Shown here: one piece after another, positions 33,527 to 45,217 of the stretch
How positions within the stretch are numbered: position 1 is the first letter of the stretch
How the letters are laid out: every line of letters begins with the position of its first letter
Source of the DNA: Blastomyces gilchristii SLH14081
Lineage: Eukaryota > Ascomycota > Eurotiomycetes > Onygenales > Ajellomycetaceae
DNA length: 64,000 nucleotides
Direction of reading: 5' to 3'
Assembly (NCBI RefSeq): GCF_000003855.2
Contig: NW_003101681.1
Location: 4,507,359 to 4,571,358, forward strand
Position numbers and translations under genes: made by a program
The notes under the pieces: model-generated
Database searches by the model: none
Told to the model about the DNA's origin: nothing
Seen by the model: only the letters and a program-made list of their open reading frames with translations

Positions 33527-36500
33527 ACTGGCTATACAAGCTATCTCACCTCGTCTGGCCGGAAAATACCACCCGTAGCACAGCGCAGGAACCACGAACC
33601 CGCGAGCTTTCGAGGGGACGGCGGCGGCGACGACACGCAGCTAATGGTGTCGAAGATATACCAGCCCCGCTCCAGATGTCCGGCGTGAGCAATCGGCTGT
33701 CTCCTACAAATGGACAGATGAGCAACTCTTTTCAGTTCTCACAGCTAGGAAAGGTACGGCAAGCATAGCTCCAAAGATTTTATTTTCCTGTGTTATGGCA
33801 ATTTTATTCTTGAAACCTTTTAGCTCGCTCCCGATGCTAACTTCTTCCTTTTGCTGGAACGTGCAGGACGCTTCCGGAATCCGCCCGAACACCAGTTTGC
33901 ACCGAGATAATTCCAACCATACCACCAGCTTCACGTTAAAGAAAGGCGGCACGTACGTTTGTGGATTTCCGCGTGTTTTATATGGCACAGTTCGTCCAAT
34001 ACTAACTCTGATACAACCGCAGTAAAACTACACCACAGAACGAAGAGGAATTACAGGAGGAAAGGAGATTATTCGGAGGTTCCAGGTCCGTGACAAGCCG
34101 CCGTTTTAGATCCGAAAGGGTTTAAAAACTGATTTTTGAGGTGGATTGAGCAGGAGGGACCCGAACGCCGTTCGTATAACACCAGGAGCGCTGGCGAGAA
34201 AAGGACGAGCCGGCAAGGATTTGAAGGTAGGGTTAACATTGTCTCATACCTCTGCGGTGCGGCGTTGTTCTAGTTACTGAGTTGTTTGCCGTTACAAAGT
34301 CTTTTGAGAACTTCACTCCACGAAATACCCTTCACTCCACCTTCCGGGGAAAACCACTTGATACCTTTGCTGGAAGGCATCTTGATAGGACTACACACTT
34401 GGGCTCACATGTACAAGGTGCTTCGGGAGTGGTTCAGGAGTTAGAAGGAAACAGACCTCGTAAAAGACGAAGAACCGACGAGATTCAAGCTCCCGCGGAG
34501 GTCATTGAGGTGAATGATGATGATTCTATCATTCACACGGAATCTCCTTCATCTACTCGACCTAGAACTTACAGCCTGTCATATTTGAGCCAAAGTTCCC
34601 CAATAATCAACCACCACGGCTCTGCTAATCAAAAAGAATCTATCACACATGAGTTCTGGAACGTCGAGAGTAGGATGCAGGATTTTAAGAACAAAAAGCC
34701 GCGCGTTCCAGATTTGACCGAGGATGAACTCTTCACCATGGAAGCCAAGGCACAGCGGCTCGGAAACAACATCGGTACCAACATTTCCCAGTCTGGTGGT
34801 TCTAGTTTATCTAGACCTTCTGAACCAATGGTTGCTATTGAAGTCTCACCGATTGGTAATTTGGGCGGAGCGGAGGGGACAGAAGAGGAGACTCAGGGCT
34901 CTGCGGGCAGCCTTGCCGATTCAACTGTCCAGACGGATAGTCAGCTTCATGATTCTTATACACGTGAGAGCCCGGATGCACTTCAGGGAGATAAAACCGT
35001 CCCTGAGAGTTGGCGAAGCGGTGTAAAGGACCGCCTGGGTAGAATGCCTGGTGATATTAGCCCGACAAATTTCTCCATCGTGAAGAAGGACCGCAAACGT
35101 GCGGATAGAAGGCGCAGAATCTCATCTAATCATACGCATTCATTTCCTATGTCTATGTTTGATCACAAAATGGAGACTGTTGAGAAACAGTGCACGCTTA
35201 TTGTTAAAAACGGCTCTTTTCTCGTGACAAGTGATACCGGCTCTTGGGTATCCAAAGAATTTTCTATTGACAAAATCAACCTAATTTGGCATGGTGGACC
35301 CAGAGTTGCAATGAAGTTCCCCATGGCTTCAGGATCGACAGACGACCTAAAACTACAATTTTCGTCTGAGAAGGAAGCGGTTGAATGCTGTAACCTGATG
35401 GGGGAATTGAACAATACTTTGAAATTAAGGGATAAGGGGAGGTATGTTATCACACAAGCATCTTGAAAGCTCAGAGTTCGGAAATCTGATAGTTTATTTA
35501 GTGAGTGGATGGAAAATATGTTCAAACGCTCTCTGAAAAAAAGACAAGGAAACCGTCAACCCGCGAGTTCGAAACGCGAAAGCCCTCAGGATGACCATAT
35601 TGACGCCGTCGCCCAGCCGTCAACACAACCTAAACGACAGAAGCTCAGTGAGAGCCTACTTGACAGTGACGGAACAACGAGAAAGTCTCCGCTAGAAGAC
35701 TCACTCCAGTCGCGCGGACCCCGCAAGCATGCTCAGGATGATATGTCGCCTCTCAGCCATAGTCATCCAGATGTTGATCGTCCTATAACTATTCCTGTCA
35801 AGAAATACAGTCCTACCGTGAGCTTGCGTGTCACTCGCTCACAGGGGCAACGGAAACCTACTACAATTAATAGGTGCGTAATGTTCTTCTGTCTGTCCAT
35901 TTTGGGATTCCGCCCCTGATTAAATAATTGAATCCAGTGACCATGAACCGTCGCCTTCACCTCACCGATATACTCGTATGTGGTCAAGGTAAGTGCATCG
36001 TTCATCAAGTTTGTCGAGCTACTATTAATGCTTCATCTAGGCCGCTTGTATACCCACCTAAAGGTAAAAGGAAAGCCGAAGTAGAATTCCATGATTTGGA
36101 ACGCTTGGGTGATGGGGAATTTTTAAATGACAACCTTATCGGGCTTTACCTACGGTTTCTTGAGCATCACATGGAAATCAAGAGGCCAGATCTGGCTACA
36201 CGTGTTTACTTTTTTAACTCTTACTTTTTTGCAAGCCTTACAAACACGCCTAAGGGTTTGAGGGGTATTAACTACCAGGCCGTGGAAAAGTGGACGAGGA
36301 ATGTGGACCTTTTCAGTTATGATTACATCGTCGTCCCAATCAACGAAAACAAACATTGGTATATGGCCATTATATGCAACCTCCGTGCTCTGCGTCCCAC
36401 AGGATCCATCGCCGAACGCAATGAACCTGAGAGCGACAAGGTGACTCATGATTCGCCGTGCAGTCAAGCGAGCGCTGATTTAGGAAATCCAGATAACCGG

Positions 36501-37730
36501 CAAAGCGATAAAGCCGGGCTTCAACCTGGGGAGAATAACAACACCGTTGCTCAGACCTTAGAGCATGGTAGCGAACAACTCCTCCAAGAGGATTTCGATT
36601 CAATGTCGTTGTCGGATAATGGCCCCGAGGTCAATTCGAAACAGAATGACACAAGTCCATTGAAGGAATTTGAAACTCAAGACAGGAATGAATGGCCGGA
36701 CGAGGGAGAGAACGGACCACTCGTTTCTATCGTCCAAACTGAGGAAGAATCAGATGTCGCGCAGCAGCCAAAATCGCTACGCTCTGGGAAACTGAGGAGT
36801 TTAGAGCCCCGAGCTAAGATATCTCCCCGGAAGCTCCCATGTGATCCAAAGGAACCCGTTATCATCACTTTCGATTCTTTAGGTTGTGCTAGGTACCCTA
36901 CGATAAGAATTCTTCGACAATATATCGAGGAGGAAGGGAAAGCTAAGCGATCACTTAGCGTTGACACGAAAAAAATCAGGGGCATTGTTGCTCGAAATAT
37001 ACCATATCAACCTAATTTTTCGGATTGTGGGCTGTATCTCTTAGCATACCTTGAAAAGTTTATGTGGGATCCGGACGTGTTCATTAGCAGGTTGGTGAGA
37101 AAGGAGATGAGTGAATATTACGATTGGCCACCGATGAAATCCCATATTCTTCGGCGGCGGCTGCGGAACTTCCTTCTCGAACTACACGAAGAAGAGGGAA
37201 GATCGAAGCAGAATGAAGCAGGAGAAGAACGGAAGCTGATCGATACCGATCCACTGAAAATACTGTTGGTAGATGATCCACCCACAGAGGCACCGCAAGG
37301 TGAACCTTCTACTTCGAATCACTCGCTTGGACTAAAGCAGCACTCAGAAACCAGTCCTAATCCCAGGTCCCTAGAAAACAAGCTACTCGCACATGATTCC
37401 GAGAAGGAGCCTCGGCAGGTAACACCTACTCGCGCACTTACAAGGCTCAATCAGAACGAGCAAGTACAGACATCCATGGACCCGGCCATCATTGAACATG
37501 AAGCTATTCAGCACTCCGAGGCGAAATCGCTGCTTGAAGGCATTTTACTTTATGGAGGGCAAGATTCTACAAACAAACAAAATATCTCAGAAATTCCTAG
37601 GACTCCTTCTCCTGGGAGAGAGGTACGCGTTTCTGGAATACCTGATTCTTCTTCGCACCCAAGAAGCCCAAGTAGCCATCCTCGGATACTACAGGGACAG
37701 GACCAAGAGATACTAGATGGAATCGAATGA
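33523..37730 (+). CDS. Ulp2-type SUMO-specific cysteine protease (C48)
   Basis: Eight exons (33523-33753, 33867-33952, 34023-34085, 34154-34226, 34282-35441, 35502-35873, 35938-35988, 36041-37730) give 1241 aa. The protease begins in exon 8: RPLVYPPKGKRKAEVEFHDL, GDGEFLNDNLIGLYLRFL, then the triad His784 (NKHWYMAI), Asp957 (ITFDSLG) and Cys1008 (FSDCGLYLL), with the oxyanion Gln in YQPNFSDCG. The His-Asp spacing is 173 residues against about 17 in Ulp1. The acidic, disordered insert is typical of the Ulp2/SENP6/SENP7 branch that trims poly-SUMO chains in the nucleus. The N-terminus is basic and low in complexity, and a region at about 35160-35440 could be a PH-like fold (MFDHKMETVEKQCTLIVKNG). 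The C-terminus is disordered. Confidence 0.88.
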
Positions 37731-38412
37731 TGTAAAGTTATTTGATAGATATTCATACCGTTGAAGGGAAATTTTACCTGAATACAGATGCTCTTTCCTA
37801 TTTCTTTTCTTTTCTTATTTTTTTTTTTTCCCCTTCTCCTTTTATCTCTTCGACTTTCTTCGCTTTTTCTTTTGCCTTCACCATTTGTTCGAGTCATTCT
37901 GATATCCACCAAAGTGTTTCTCTTTCTTTCCATTTTGTTTTCTTTATTGAGAAGCAGAGACAGAACACATATGTTGTTTTTCTTTATCCTTTGTTACATC
38001 CCAGGCATGCATTGAATTGGCGTCCCTATCGGTTGAAGGTTGAGGAAGATAGGCTCTTCGTCTTTTAGCAAATATTTTACACAAGTATCATGGCGATATT
38101 GTATTTTACTTTTTGACGTGTTCTTCCCTACATAAAATATCATGCAGAGCAGAGACAGATTTTGTCCCTTTGGTCACTTCAGTATCGGGCAATGTTTGCT
38201 CTGCTGCCAAATATGCCAAGCCGACAATTGGACTCGCGACACGCGCGACAATCGTGGGTGGCGCTTAGATAACCGCAACAGCTGCGGCATTGACATATCT
38301 GGCCGGATATCTCTTGTAGACACAAAAATAGCAAACCTTCTGACATTTCTCTCTCGCGTATTGTCGGCGTCTGCGCAAACGGCGGTTGATTCCGCTCTTA
38401 AATTCTGCAGCT
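37731..38412. other. intergenic region with pyrimidine tract
   Basis: About 680 bp between the Ulp2-like and SPC3 genes. A long T/C-rich tract runs through 37795-37960. Several ATGs (for example 38142) precede the SPC3 start and open short frames, so the transcript start is probably close to 38413. No gene was seen. Confidence 0.5.
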
Positions 38413-39414
38413 ATGCACTCCGCGCTCAATCGGTTTCAGAGCGTCTTTGGATTCTTCACCACAGTTGCATTTCTGCTGAGTGCCCTAACAGCGCTGACCG
38501 TTGTATTGAGTCCTGCGGATCCGGTTACGAACGTTGAGCTTTCGAACATACAAGTGTAAGGCTTGTTTTGATTTTGATCCCTTTATCGCTACCCCAGGAA
38601 TGGGCTATATGGTTGTCAATAGGAGTTACTCTATGGGCAGCGGACAGTTTGGGCTAATTCTGGATGTGTATAGAATTAAGGGACGACCGCATTACTATGC
38701 AACGAAGCGCGAGGAATATGCACAGATTAGATTCGATCTTGATGCTAGTGAGAAATTCCGATTCATGCGCATATCTTCATCTTCCATTGCTGAAAGTCTC
38801 AATAACTGGGAGCTCCCGCTTGTCTAACAAAGCTAACACAAACACCTACCTGCCCCCTATCCAAAGACCTAACCTCCCTCTTCAACTGGAACACCAAGCA
38901 ACTCTTCGTCTACGTCCTCGCCTCCTACCCTACATCACCCTCTTCTTCGTCAAACCTAACCACCGAATCCATAATCTGGGACACCATAATCCCAGCCACC
39001 GAATCCCCTTATTCCATCCCCGCCCTAACCCGCCGTTTCTTCCCCTCCAAAAAGTCGAAATCCTCAAAATCCTCCAAAACGAGCAAAAACACATCCACGA
39101 ACTCTAATAAAAGTTCCAAGAAACCAGGCCTCCTCCGCCTCCGTAACCAAAAGAACAAATACCAAATTACAGATATATCCGGCCGCATGGCTGAGCGTGA
39201 GAATGCGCAGCTTGTCGTGGCTTGGAATGTGCAGCCGTGGGTGGGGGCACTGATGTGGAGTCCCCACAGCAAGGTTGCGGAGAATATTGGCGGGGCGTTG
39301 GGTGGACTTCTTGATATGACTATTATTACCGGGGGGAAGGGTGGGAGGAGTAAACCATTCAACTTCCCCGCGTTGAAGGGTTCGAAGAGGAGGGAGGGAG
39401 ACAACAGCGGGTAG
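38413..39414 (+). CDS. SPC3: signal peptidase complex subunit 3
   Basis: Three exons (38413-38555, 38674-38747, 38867-39414) give 254 aa. The N-terminus MHSALNRFQSVFGFFTTVAF with a single hydrophobic span (about 13-35) is the typical SPC22/23 start: short cytosolic tail, type II anchor, lumenal domain. The luminal part matches the family: NIQVIKGRPHYYATKREEYA, LTSLFNWNTKQLFVYVLASY, later KYQITDISGRMAERENAQLV and WNVQPWVGAL. A Ser/Lys-rich insertion (SKKSKSSKSSKTSKN) separates the conserved blocks and is a fungal feature. The subunit is essential for signal-peptide cleavage by the ER signal peptidase. It is convergent with the PMP3-like gene. Introns are about 118 bp, longer than most here. 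Confidence 0.92.
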
Positions 39415-40173
39415 GGATCGAGCTGAACTGCGTGTGGATTCGAGACTGGGGAGAGTTGAAGTGGCAATCAGTTGCATGAGCTGTATGGTTCATTGTTTCT
39501 ACAAGTCTCGTTAGTACTATTTATCATATTTCTTGCTTGATCATTTTCGGGAGCGAGCTATACTGCCATTTATCCATTTGCTGCTTTTGTCAGCACAGGT
39601 GCCCTTCACAGGCTACTTACTCATCATATAATGCGAACAGGGGTGCAGGTCATATTATTGTGAACTACTGAATCCCTTGCCAATGATTCCATGTTTAAAG
39701 CTTAAGTATATCATTTCATAGCCAACAGTAATAATACAATGTAGGGATCCGCAAGTGCATAGGGAATTGTTAATTTGCTGTGTGAGGGCAAAAATGAGAG
39801 TGTACTACTACTGTATACCAACCACCTCCCGATAAGCATGTATGGATCAAGGAGAGATAGCAGGTGTATCTGTCGACAACCCCAAATAAAAAATAGTGTA
39901 CAATGCCTCTCCTTAGCTCGAAAGAAACCAACAGAATGAGATGAGTGTGATTCCAAACGCCCATAACCATGATTAGTTTCTCCTCCAGAATAAAAAATCC
40001 CATTTTCATCGGCCTCGTTAATTCCATCATGTCTCCCTTTTGAGTACCTTGATTCGTTTTAAGCACCAACCCCCTTTCCACAGATACAGGGGTGTCTATG
40101 AAAGGTGTGTCCATGAAACGACCCCACTGGAAGATTGATCCGCAAACGGGTTCAAGACTCCTGTCAAATTCAA
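39415..40173. other. convergent 3' ends
   Basis: About 760 bp between the SPC3 stop (+) and the PMP3-like stop (-). No convincing gene. A 138-codon minus-strand frame at 39770-40186 overlaps the PMP3-like 3' end in another frame and looks like a shadow. Confidence 0.45.
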
Positions 40174-40894
40174 TTACCGTGCCCACCCCGACTGTTGTCT
40201 TGGGGGTACTTGGGAGCCTGAATATGGTGTGGCTGGCGCTGCTGGTGTCTGAGCAGGCGGGGCAGGGTAATAGTATTCAGTTGTCATGTCGCCACCATTT
40301 TGAATGCGCTCTGAGAAAATGCCCGGGGCGCGGGCACAGGCTAGCCGCCCTTGATGGCCCCTTGCGCGCCGGTCGTAGTAGATGTACTCGCAGTAGAAGG
40401 CGTGGATGTGGCCCGGGAAATATCTGGAAAAAGACAGAAGAGGGTGGGCGGGGAATTATTAGCCGCTGCACAACAAGCTCTGTCGACTGTTGTAAAAGGG
40501 GATGCAGAGCTTGGATATAGGGGAGAAGAGTTTACACGCACCCAAGTAGTGTGAGACAAATATTAATGAGGAGGTCTGGGGAGCATCCGCTAATGAAGAA
40601 GACACCCAGCGGCGGAACTATGTAAAGAAATGTGGATGTTAGTGCCATATCATCATAGAAGCATTACCAAGAAAATAACACATCGACTGGGCAATTTATG
40701 ATAGGCAGGGGTGAAAGCAGCAATCATGCAATGCCCCCGCCCCTATTCCGTCTGTCTCCAATCGTCACCCCTTGTAGAAAATGGATATACAGTTCACATT
40801 CGCCTATCACGTAAAGAAATCGAGGGATAACAGCTCACTTACTGAAGATTGTAATAATGATTAGGAAAATAGCACCGAGAGCGTCCGCTGCCAT
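40174..40894 (-). CDS. PMP3/SNA-family plasma membrane proteolipid (UPF0057)
   Basis: Three exons (40894-40843, 40617-40542, 40423-40174) give 125 aa; no single exon exceeds 84 codons. The joined protein has the two-helix Pmp3 fold: MAADALGAIFLIIITIFIPP, then LGVFFISGCSPDLLINICL and TLLGYFPGHIHAFYCEYIY. These are the PPLGVF, GC-x2-DLLIN and LGYxPGHIHAFY signatures. After residue 62 comes a 63-residue Pro/Ala/Gln-rich tail not found in the 55-aa Pmp3 and closer in layout to yeast Sna2/Sna3-type members. The family affects membrane potential and salt tolerance (Pmp3) or vacuolar sorting (Sna3). Which applies here is not decidable; no PPxY motif is seen in the tail. Confidence 0.9.
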
Positions 40895-41888
40895 GACTTG
40901 ATTTGCTTTACACCCCTCTAGACGGCGTTTCTTGCTGTACTAATTGGACGGTTTGATCAAAACAGGAATTGAGTAAAGCATCAATCCTCAGAAGTCCGCA
41001 AACGTCAACGGCAAAGGCGTCTTATAGAGCGTGCACTGGGAGTGGATATGGCCGAAGGAGCAATACTAATGCCTGTAAAAGCAGTTTGGGATTGGTACCC
41101 AACCTGGAGAGCTGAAATAAGCTCGGATGGATGCAGAAGGAGGGGAGGGGGAAAGATGTTGTTAGGTGAAGATATGAAGCCCCGGATAGCTATGAAGGTT
41201 ATACAAGTAGATGCACACCCATAGAAGGCGTTCAATTGGAAAGGAGCAAGGTCTTGATGAATGTAAGAATGCCTTAAGATGGTATTTTCGGGGGGGGTTG
41301 ATCAGGAAGGAGATTTTGCCGGCAAACGATATAAAAAGATACAAACATTGAGGAGCAGCATTGGACACTTTCCTAAAAGGGCAACTGAGGCCCTCGAAAG
41401 TGGAAACAAAGTATAGCATGACGTCACTCTGCGACAACCAGAACCTTATTTCCACGTGGGAAACTAGCCCCGGTCGGTCTAGGCGGGGAAATTAATATTT
41501 CTCATTTGATTTGAATGAAGTAGAGAAGACTAACAGGGTAATTTAAGGAATGACGACTAGGCATAAAAATGAATATATGAGCCACTGCGAGACAGCCAAA
41601 GTATCCCGTCATACTCCCTTTGTGTGGATTTCCAAAGACAGACAAAGGGGCCGCAAAATAATACGAAGCTCCCCAAAGAACATACAGTATAGTATGTATT
41701 TAATGACAGAAGGTGAATAGAGTGTGCCGTCCATCCACTATGAATATGTGTGATACAAAAACCAACGCCGAAAAAAATGTAACACCCTTTTATGTCCAGA
41801 ATATCGCTCACATAAGCAAACATTCTTGGGGAGCCCGTTGACAATGAACATCCTAATGTCCTTCTAACCCCTTGGTGTAATAATATCA
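40895..41888. other. intergenic region
   Basis: About 1 kb between the start of the PMP3-like gene and the stop of the large unrecognised gene, both on the minus strand. By position it holds the PMP3-like promoter. Short frames only, none with family resemblance. Confidence 0.5.
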
Positions 41889-44609
41889 CTAGTCTCCGGT
41901 GGATGAATCGTACACAGGGATCGGCACCCCTTGATGTGTTTGACCGGCATCACTATACTCAACATCAGGGATACTAAACCCCTCCTCATCAGTGTCGACA
42001 TCCTCCCATTCCCCCTCAGATGTGCTGGGCGGGGAGGAAGAAAAAATATCGCTAATATCACTCCCTAACATCCGACACTCTTCTTGTGCGCGCTCAACGA
42101 TCATTTTCACAAAAGCAGCTTTATCTTTTTCACGAATTAGAGGTGGTGATTCGGTACCATGGTGGTCACTGCCCCTTTCAGCCTGTGGATTGGTTGCGCC
42201 GGGATGGTGGCAGACTTCGAGACCACGAGTGCATGCGTCATTAGCTGGCGGTGTCCATGGCACATCTGTATTAAACTCCCATCCTGCACGCATGACCCTG
42301 TAGGGATTCAAGAATCGTGAAACATCGATAGCCAAAGCCTCAGAACTCGAAGCTCTTGAGGCATTAAAGTCTGGGCTCCGGCTGTTACCACTGCGTTGCT
42401 GTTGATCCGAGGCAAGACTCATCATCTCGCAGTATTTCAAGATGTACGCTTCATCTTCTTCCTCCGAGTTTGTCTTAGAGAAGACTGCATTTCTTGGTGG
42501 ACGGTGGTCTTGGAAAGGATATCCATTCCCTTTCTTCTGGACAGATACCCCAGTGCTTCGCCAAGATGATCGTTTTCCACAAGGACGGTGCCTTGCTTCT
42601 AGCTCTTCGTCAACCTGAGTGGAGTGAAGAGGCATATGCAGCATGTTGACGATATCGTGATGTAACCGCTTACCCCCCAATTCGGCTCGAGGGTGGTTGG
42701 GACACTGCGTTTTCATTCGCGGGACAATTGTCGAGCCTAGTTTCCTATCTTTTCCGACAGGATCACGTCTTTCCAAAGAGCGTCTCCGGCGGCGACGAGG
42801 GGAGACCCGCAAACCAATCTCTCGCGGTTCCTCGGGAGATAAATCATTGACTTCGCCAATTTGGTCACGATCCGACGATGTCGATAGATCAGTACCGAGG
42901 CTGGTCCCCAGTAAAGGCATCATGGTAAAACTCTCGAATGGATGGCGACTTAGCAGCCTGCTCTCACCGGAATTGAAAAGACCTAGCGGTTTTAAGAGGT
43001 CCCTCTCAAGTGCGCGCCCACTAAAAAAGGCTCCGGCGCCAATAAATGGGTCATCCCACAACTCAATCTGAGGGTTAGGTTGCCACAAAGGGTTCCACTC
43101 TAGCCATGAATGGTTCTCATTACATTTGTTCTTGTCTACTCCCAAGAGGTTTAGAGAATGATCTGGGGTGGGATTGACTTGTGGACAGGTTCTTTTCTTA
43201 ACGTTGATGATCACCCTAGATCTAACTATCTTCTCGAACCTCACCGCCGTACCAAAATATTCCAAAGCGGTTGCTGTAATCATTATCCGAAGGGCGTATA
43301 TTTTAGATCGGTCTCCTAGAGGATCCTCTACCGGGGAAGCTTGTGAATGTAGCATTTGATTCTCCGAGTCGGAGCAGGTTGGCACTATTCCACTAAAGCC
43401 GGAAATTGAAGGATCCCATTGTAGCCAAGGCGCGGATGTCTTATAAACGATATGGTTTGGTGCTGAGTAGCTGTCTGGTCCAGCAAAATTGAATGACGGG
43501 CTATAGCGTGGCACTAAACGGAATTCGTGGCCTTCAGTAGTGATAGGGTCAAATTGATCAAAAGAAAGCATATCTGGGGTCCAATTCACTTCAACCGGGA
43601 AGACGGATAACTGAGGGGTCGCTGTGGTTTGCAAGTAATCATTCGCGTCCAATAGTTTGACTCCTATTCTAAGGTCGCCAGTCGGCGGGAACAATCCATA
43701 GCCCATAGCAGGGGCAACAAAGCAGTCGTGAGTGCGGACAAACTGTGCTACAGTTCTATAAATATTCCCCATTGACGCCAGCCAATGGTACGTACGACGA
43801 TGCTCTCTGTATATATATACCATAGTTGTCGCGATATCAATCATGCTAATTGGCAAATAATGTATCCTATCCGAGTTGCTGCGTTGGTGTTGTTCACGGT
43901 TACGATGTATCCGGTTGGCGGCTTCGCACTGTTGTTGTAAGAGTTCAAGTTGATCATGCAACAAGTATTCTAGGACCTCTTTAAACGTTGACTCCCAGAA
44001 GAGCAGCTCTTCGGCCTTATCTGAAGAGAGGCCTTTCCATGATTTTGTAATATCAATATGAACAACTCTAGGGCTCTCGTGATGGAATCCAATTTCAAGT
44101 TCAGGGGTTATGTCGTGTGCGGCTCCTGGGTAAGCTTGAAAACGTGGGCGGTACATATCACTCATCCTATTACATTTAGGAAACGGGCTGCCAAAAAGAC
44201 TGAAAGTGATGTTAGGAAAATCGTGTTCAGGATTAAGGGGGCGTGGCTGTATCGTATCCTCTTCTGTTAACCTATCTCCAACATATGCTACCTGCAAACC
44301 TACAAATCAGTCATTAAAATTCCCTCTTGAAGTACTGTCTGATTGTCCGATATTGTGGGAAGGTGGGGGGACTCAACTTACCTCCGGAGCATCACTTTTG
44401 TCGACACCTCCAGTGGCAACAACAAAGCCTACCAGCGGGTTGAAATAGTAAGGCGGGGGGATGCTGGAGTATCGGCGCTGCCCTTGTTCGGATGGCAGGC
44501 TGCATGTTTGGGGCCCCGGCACGTCATAAGAGTATCGGAATTCGTGCGGATATTCGTATCTATCATTATGCGCGTCCACACCTTGAGATTCTCGTGGATG
44601 GGAAGTCAT
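41889..44609 (-). CDS. large protein of unknown function
   Basis: Two exons (44609-44382, 44291-41889; 90-bp intron, phase 0) give 876 aa. I do not recognise it. Residues of about 110-330 look like a folded, partly helical domain: a helix LFWESTFKEVLEYLLHDQLE, then aromatic-rich segments such as MVYIYREHRRTYHWLASMG and APAMGYGLFPPTGDLRIG. The second half (about residue 540 on) is rich in Arg, Ser, Glu and Pro, with a basic patch SPRRRRRRSLERR and a very acidic C-terminus (EGEWEDVDTDEEG), so probably disordered and possibly nuclear. No signal peptide or membrane segment is seen. The long open frame with a clean intron supports a real gene. Confidence 0.75.
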
Positions 44610-45217
44610 AGGGAAGGATGATCGGATTCTAAAAGGGTGCCGTGATGTCTGTCAGAGTATGTCAAGCACAACTCTGGGCGAGGGACCGCCTAATTAATAT
44701 CACCTAGCACCCGAAGTCAGCCTAGAACAACTCCTACCTCATCAGAGTAAAAACATCCTTACACATAAGCAGATGTTGAACCACAGAAACAAGTTTGGCT
44801 CGGTAATTTTGCAGAATACCGAATATACTCGTGGGGTGGGATGCTTTTTGAGGTAGAGAATCATGTCTTCGGGCTTCTCACTTGGTAAAGGAGTAGAATT
44901 CCGCCCCAGCATATATATTGACTGTTGATGCCTGTTATTGTTATATTGGGAAGGCTTGTACTATTGGCGACTGGGACTTCCTCAAACGGAATCAGGGTGT
45001 AGGAGGGAAGATTACCTAGAAGGAAAGAAGCATTCACATGACAGGAAGGTGCTAATGCTCTCCAAAGAAACAGTGTATAGCACTCAATAGTGTAGTGCAA
45101 ATGCTAACTTGAGAGGAGTTTGGAAGGTCTCCAGTGTGCGAAAAGGAAAGGGGAGAGTCCAAGGAAGAAAGACGAAATAGGAAAATGAAAGTTTAACAAA
45201 AAGAATTAGTTTGCATT
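44610..45217. other. intergenic region
   Basis: About 600 bp upstream of the unknown gene and downstream of the kinase gene, both on the minus strand. No gene was seen. Confidence 0.5.

Noticed and set aside
38142..38537. 131-codon frame overlapping the SPC3 start
   Set aside because: Different frame from SPC3, Cys/Arg-rich, no similarity; shadow of exon 1.
39420..39475. Minus-strand tRNA-like B box near 39430
   Set aside because: Two mismatches to the consensus and no A box at the right distance.
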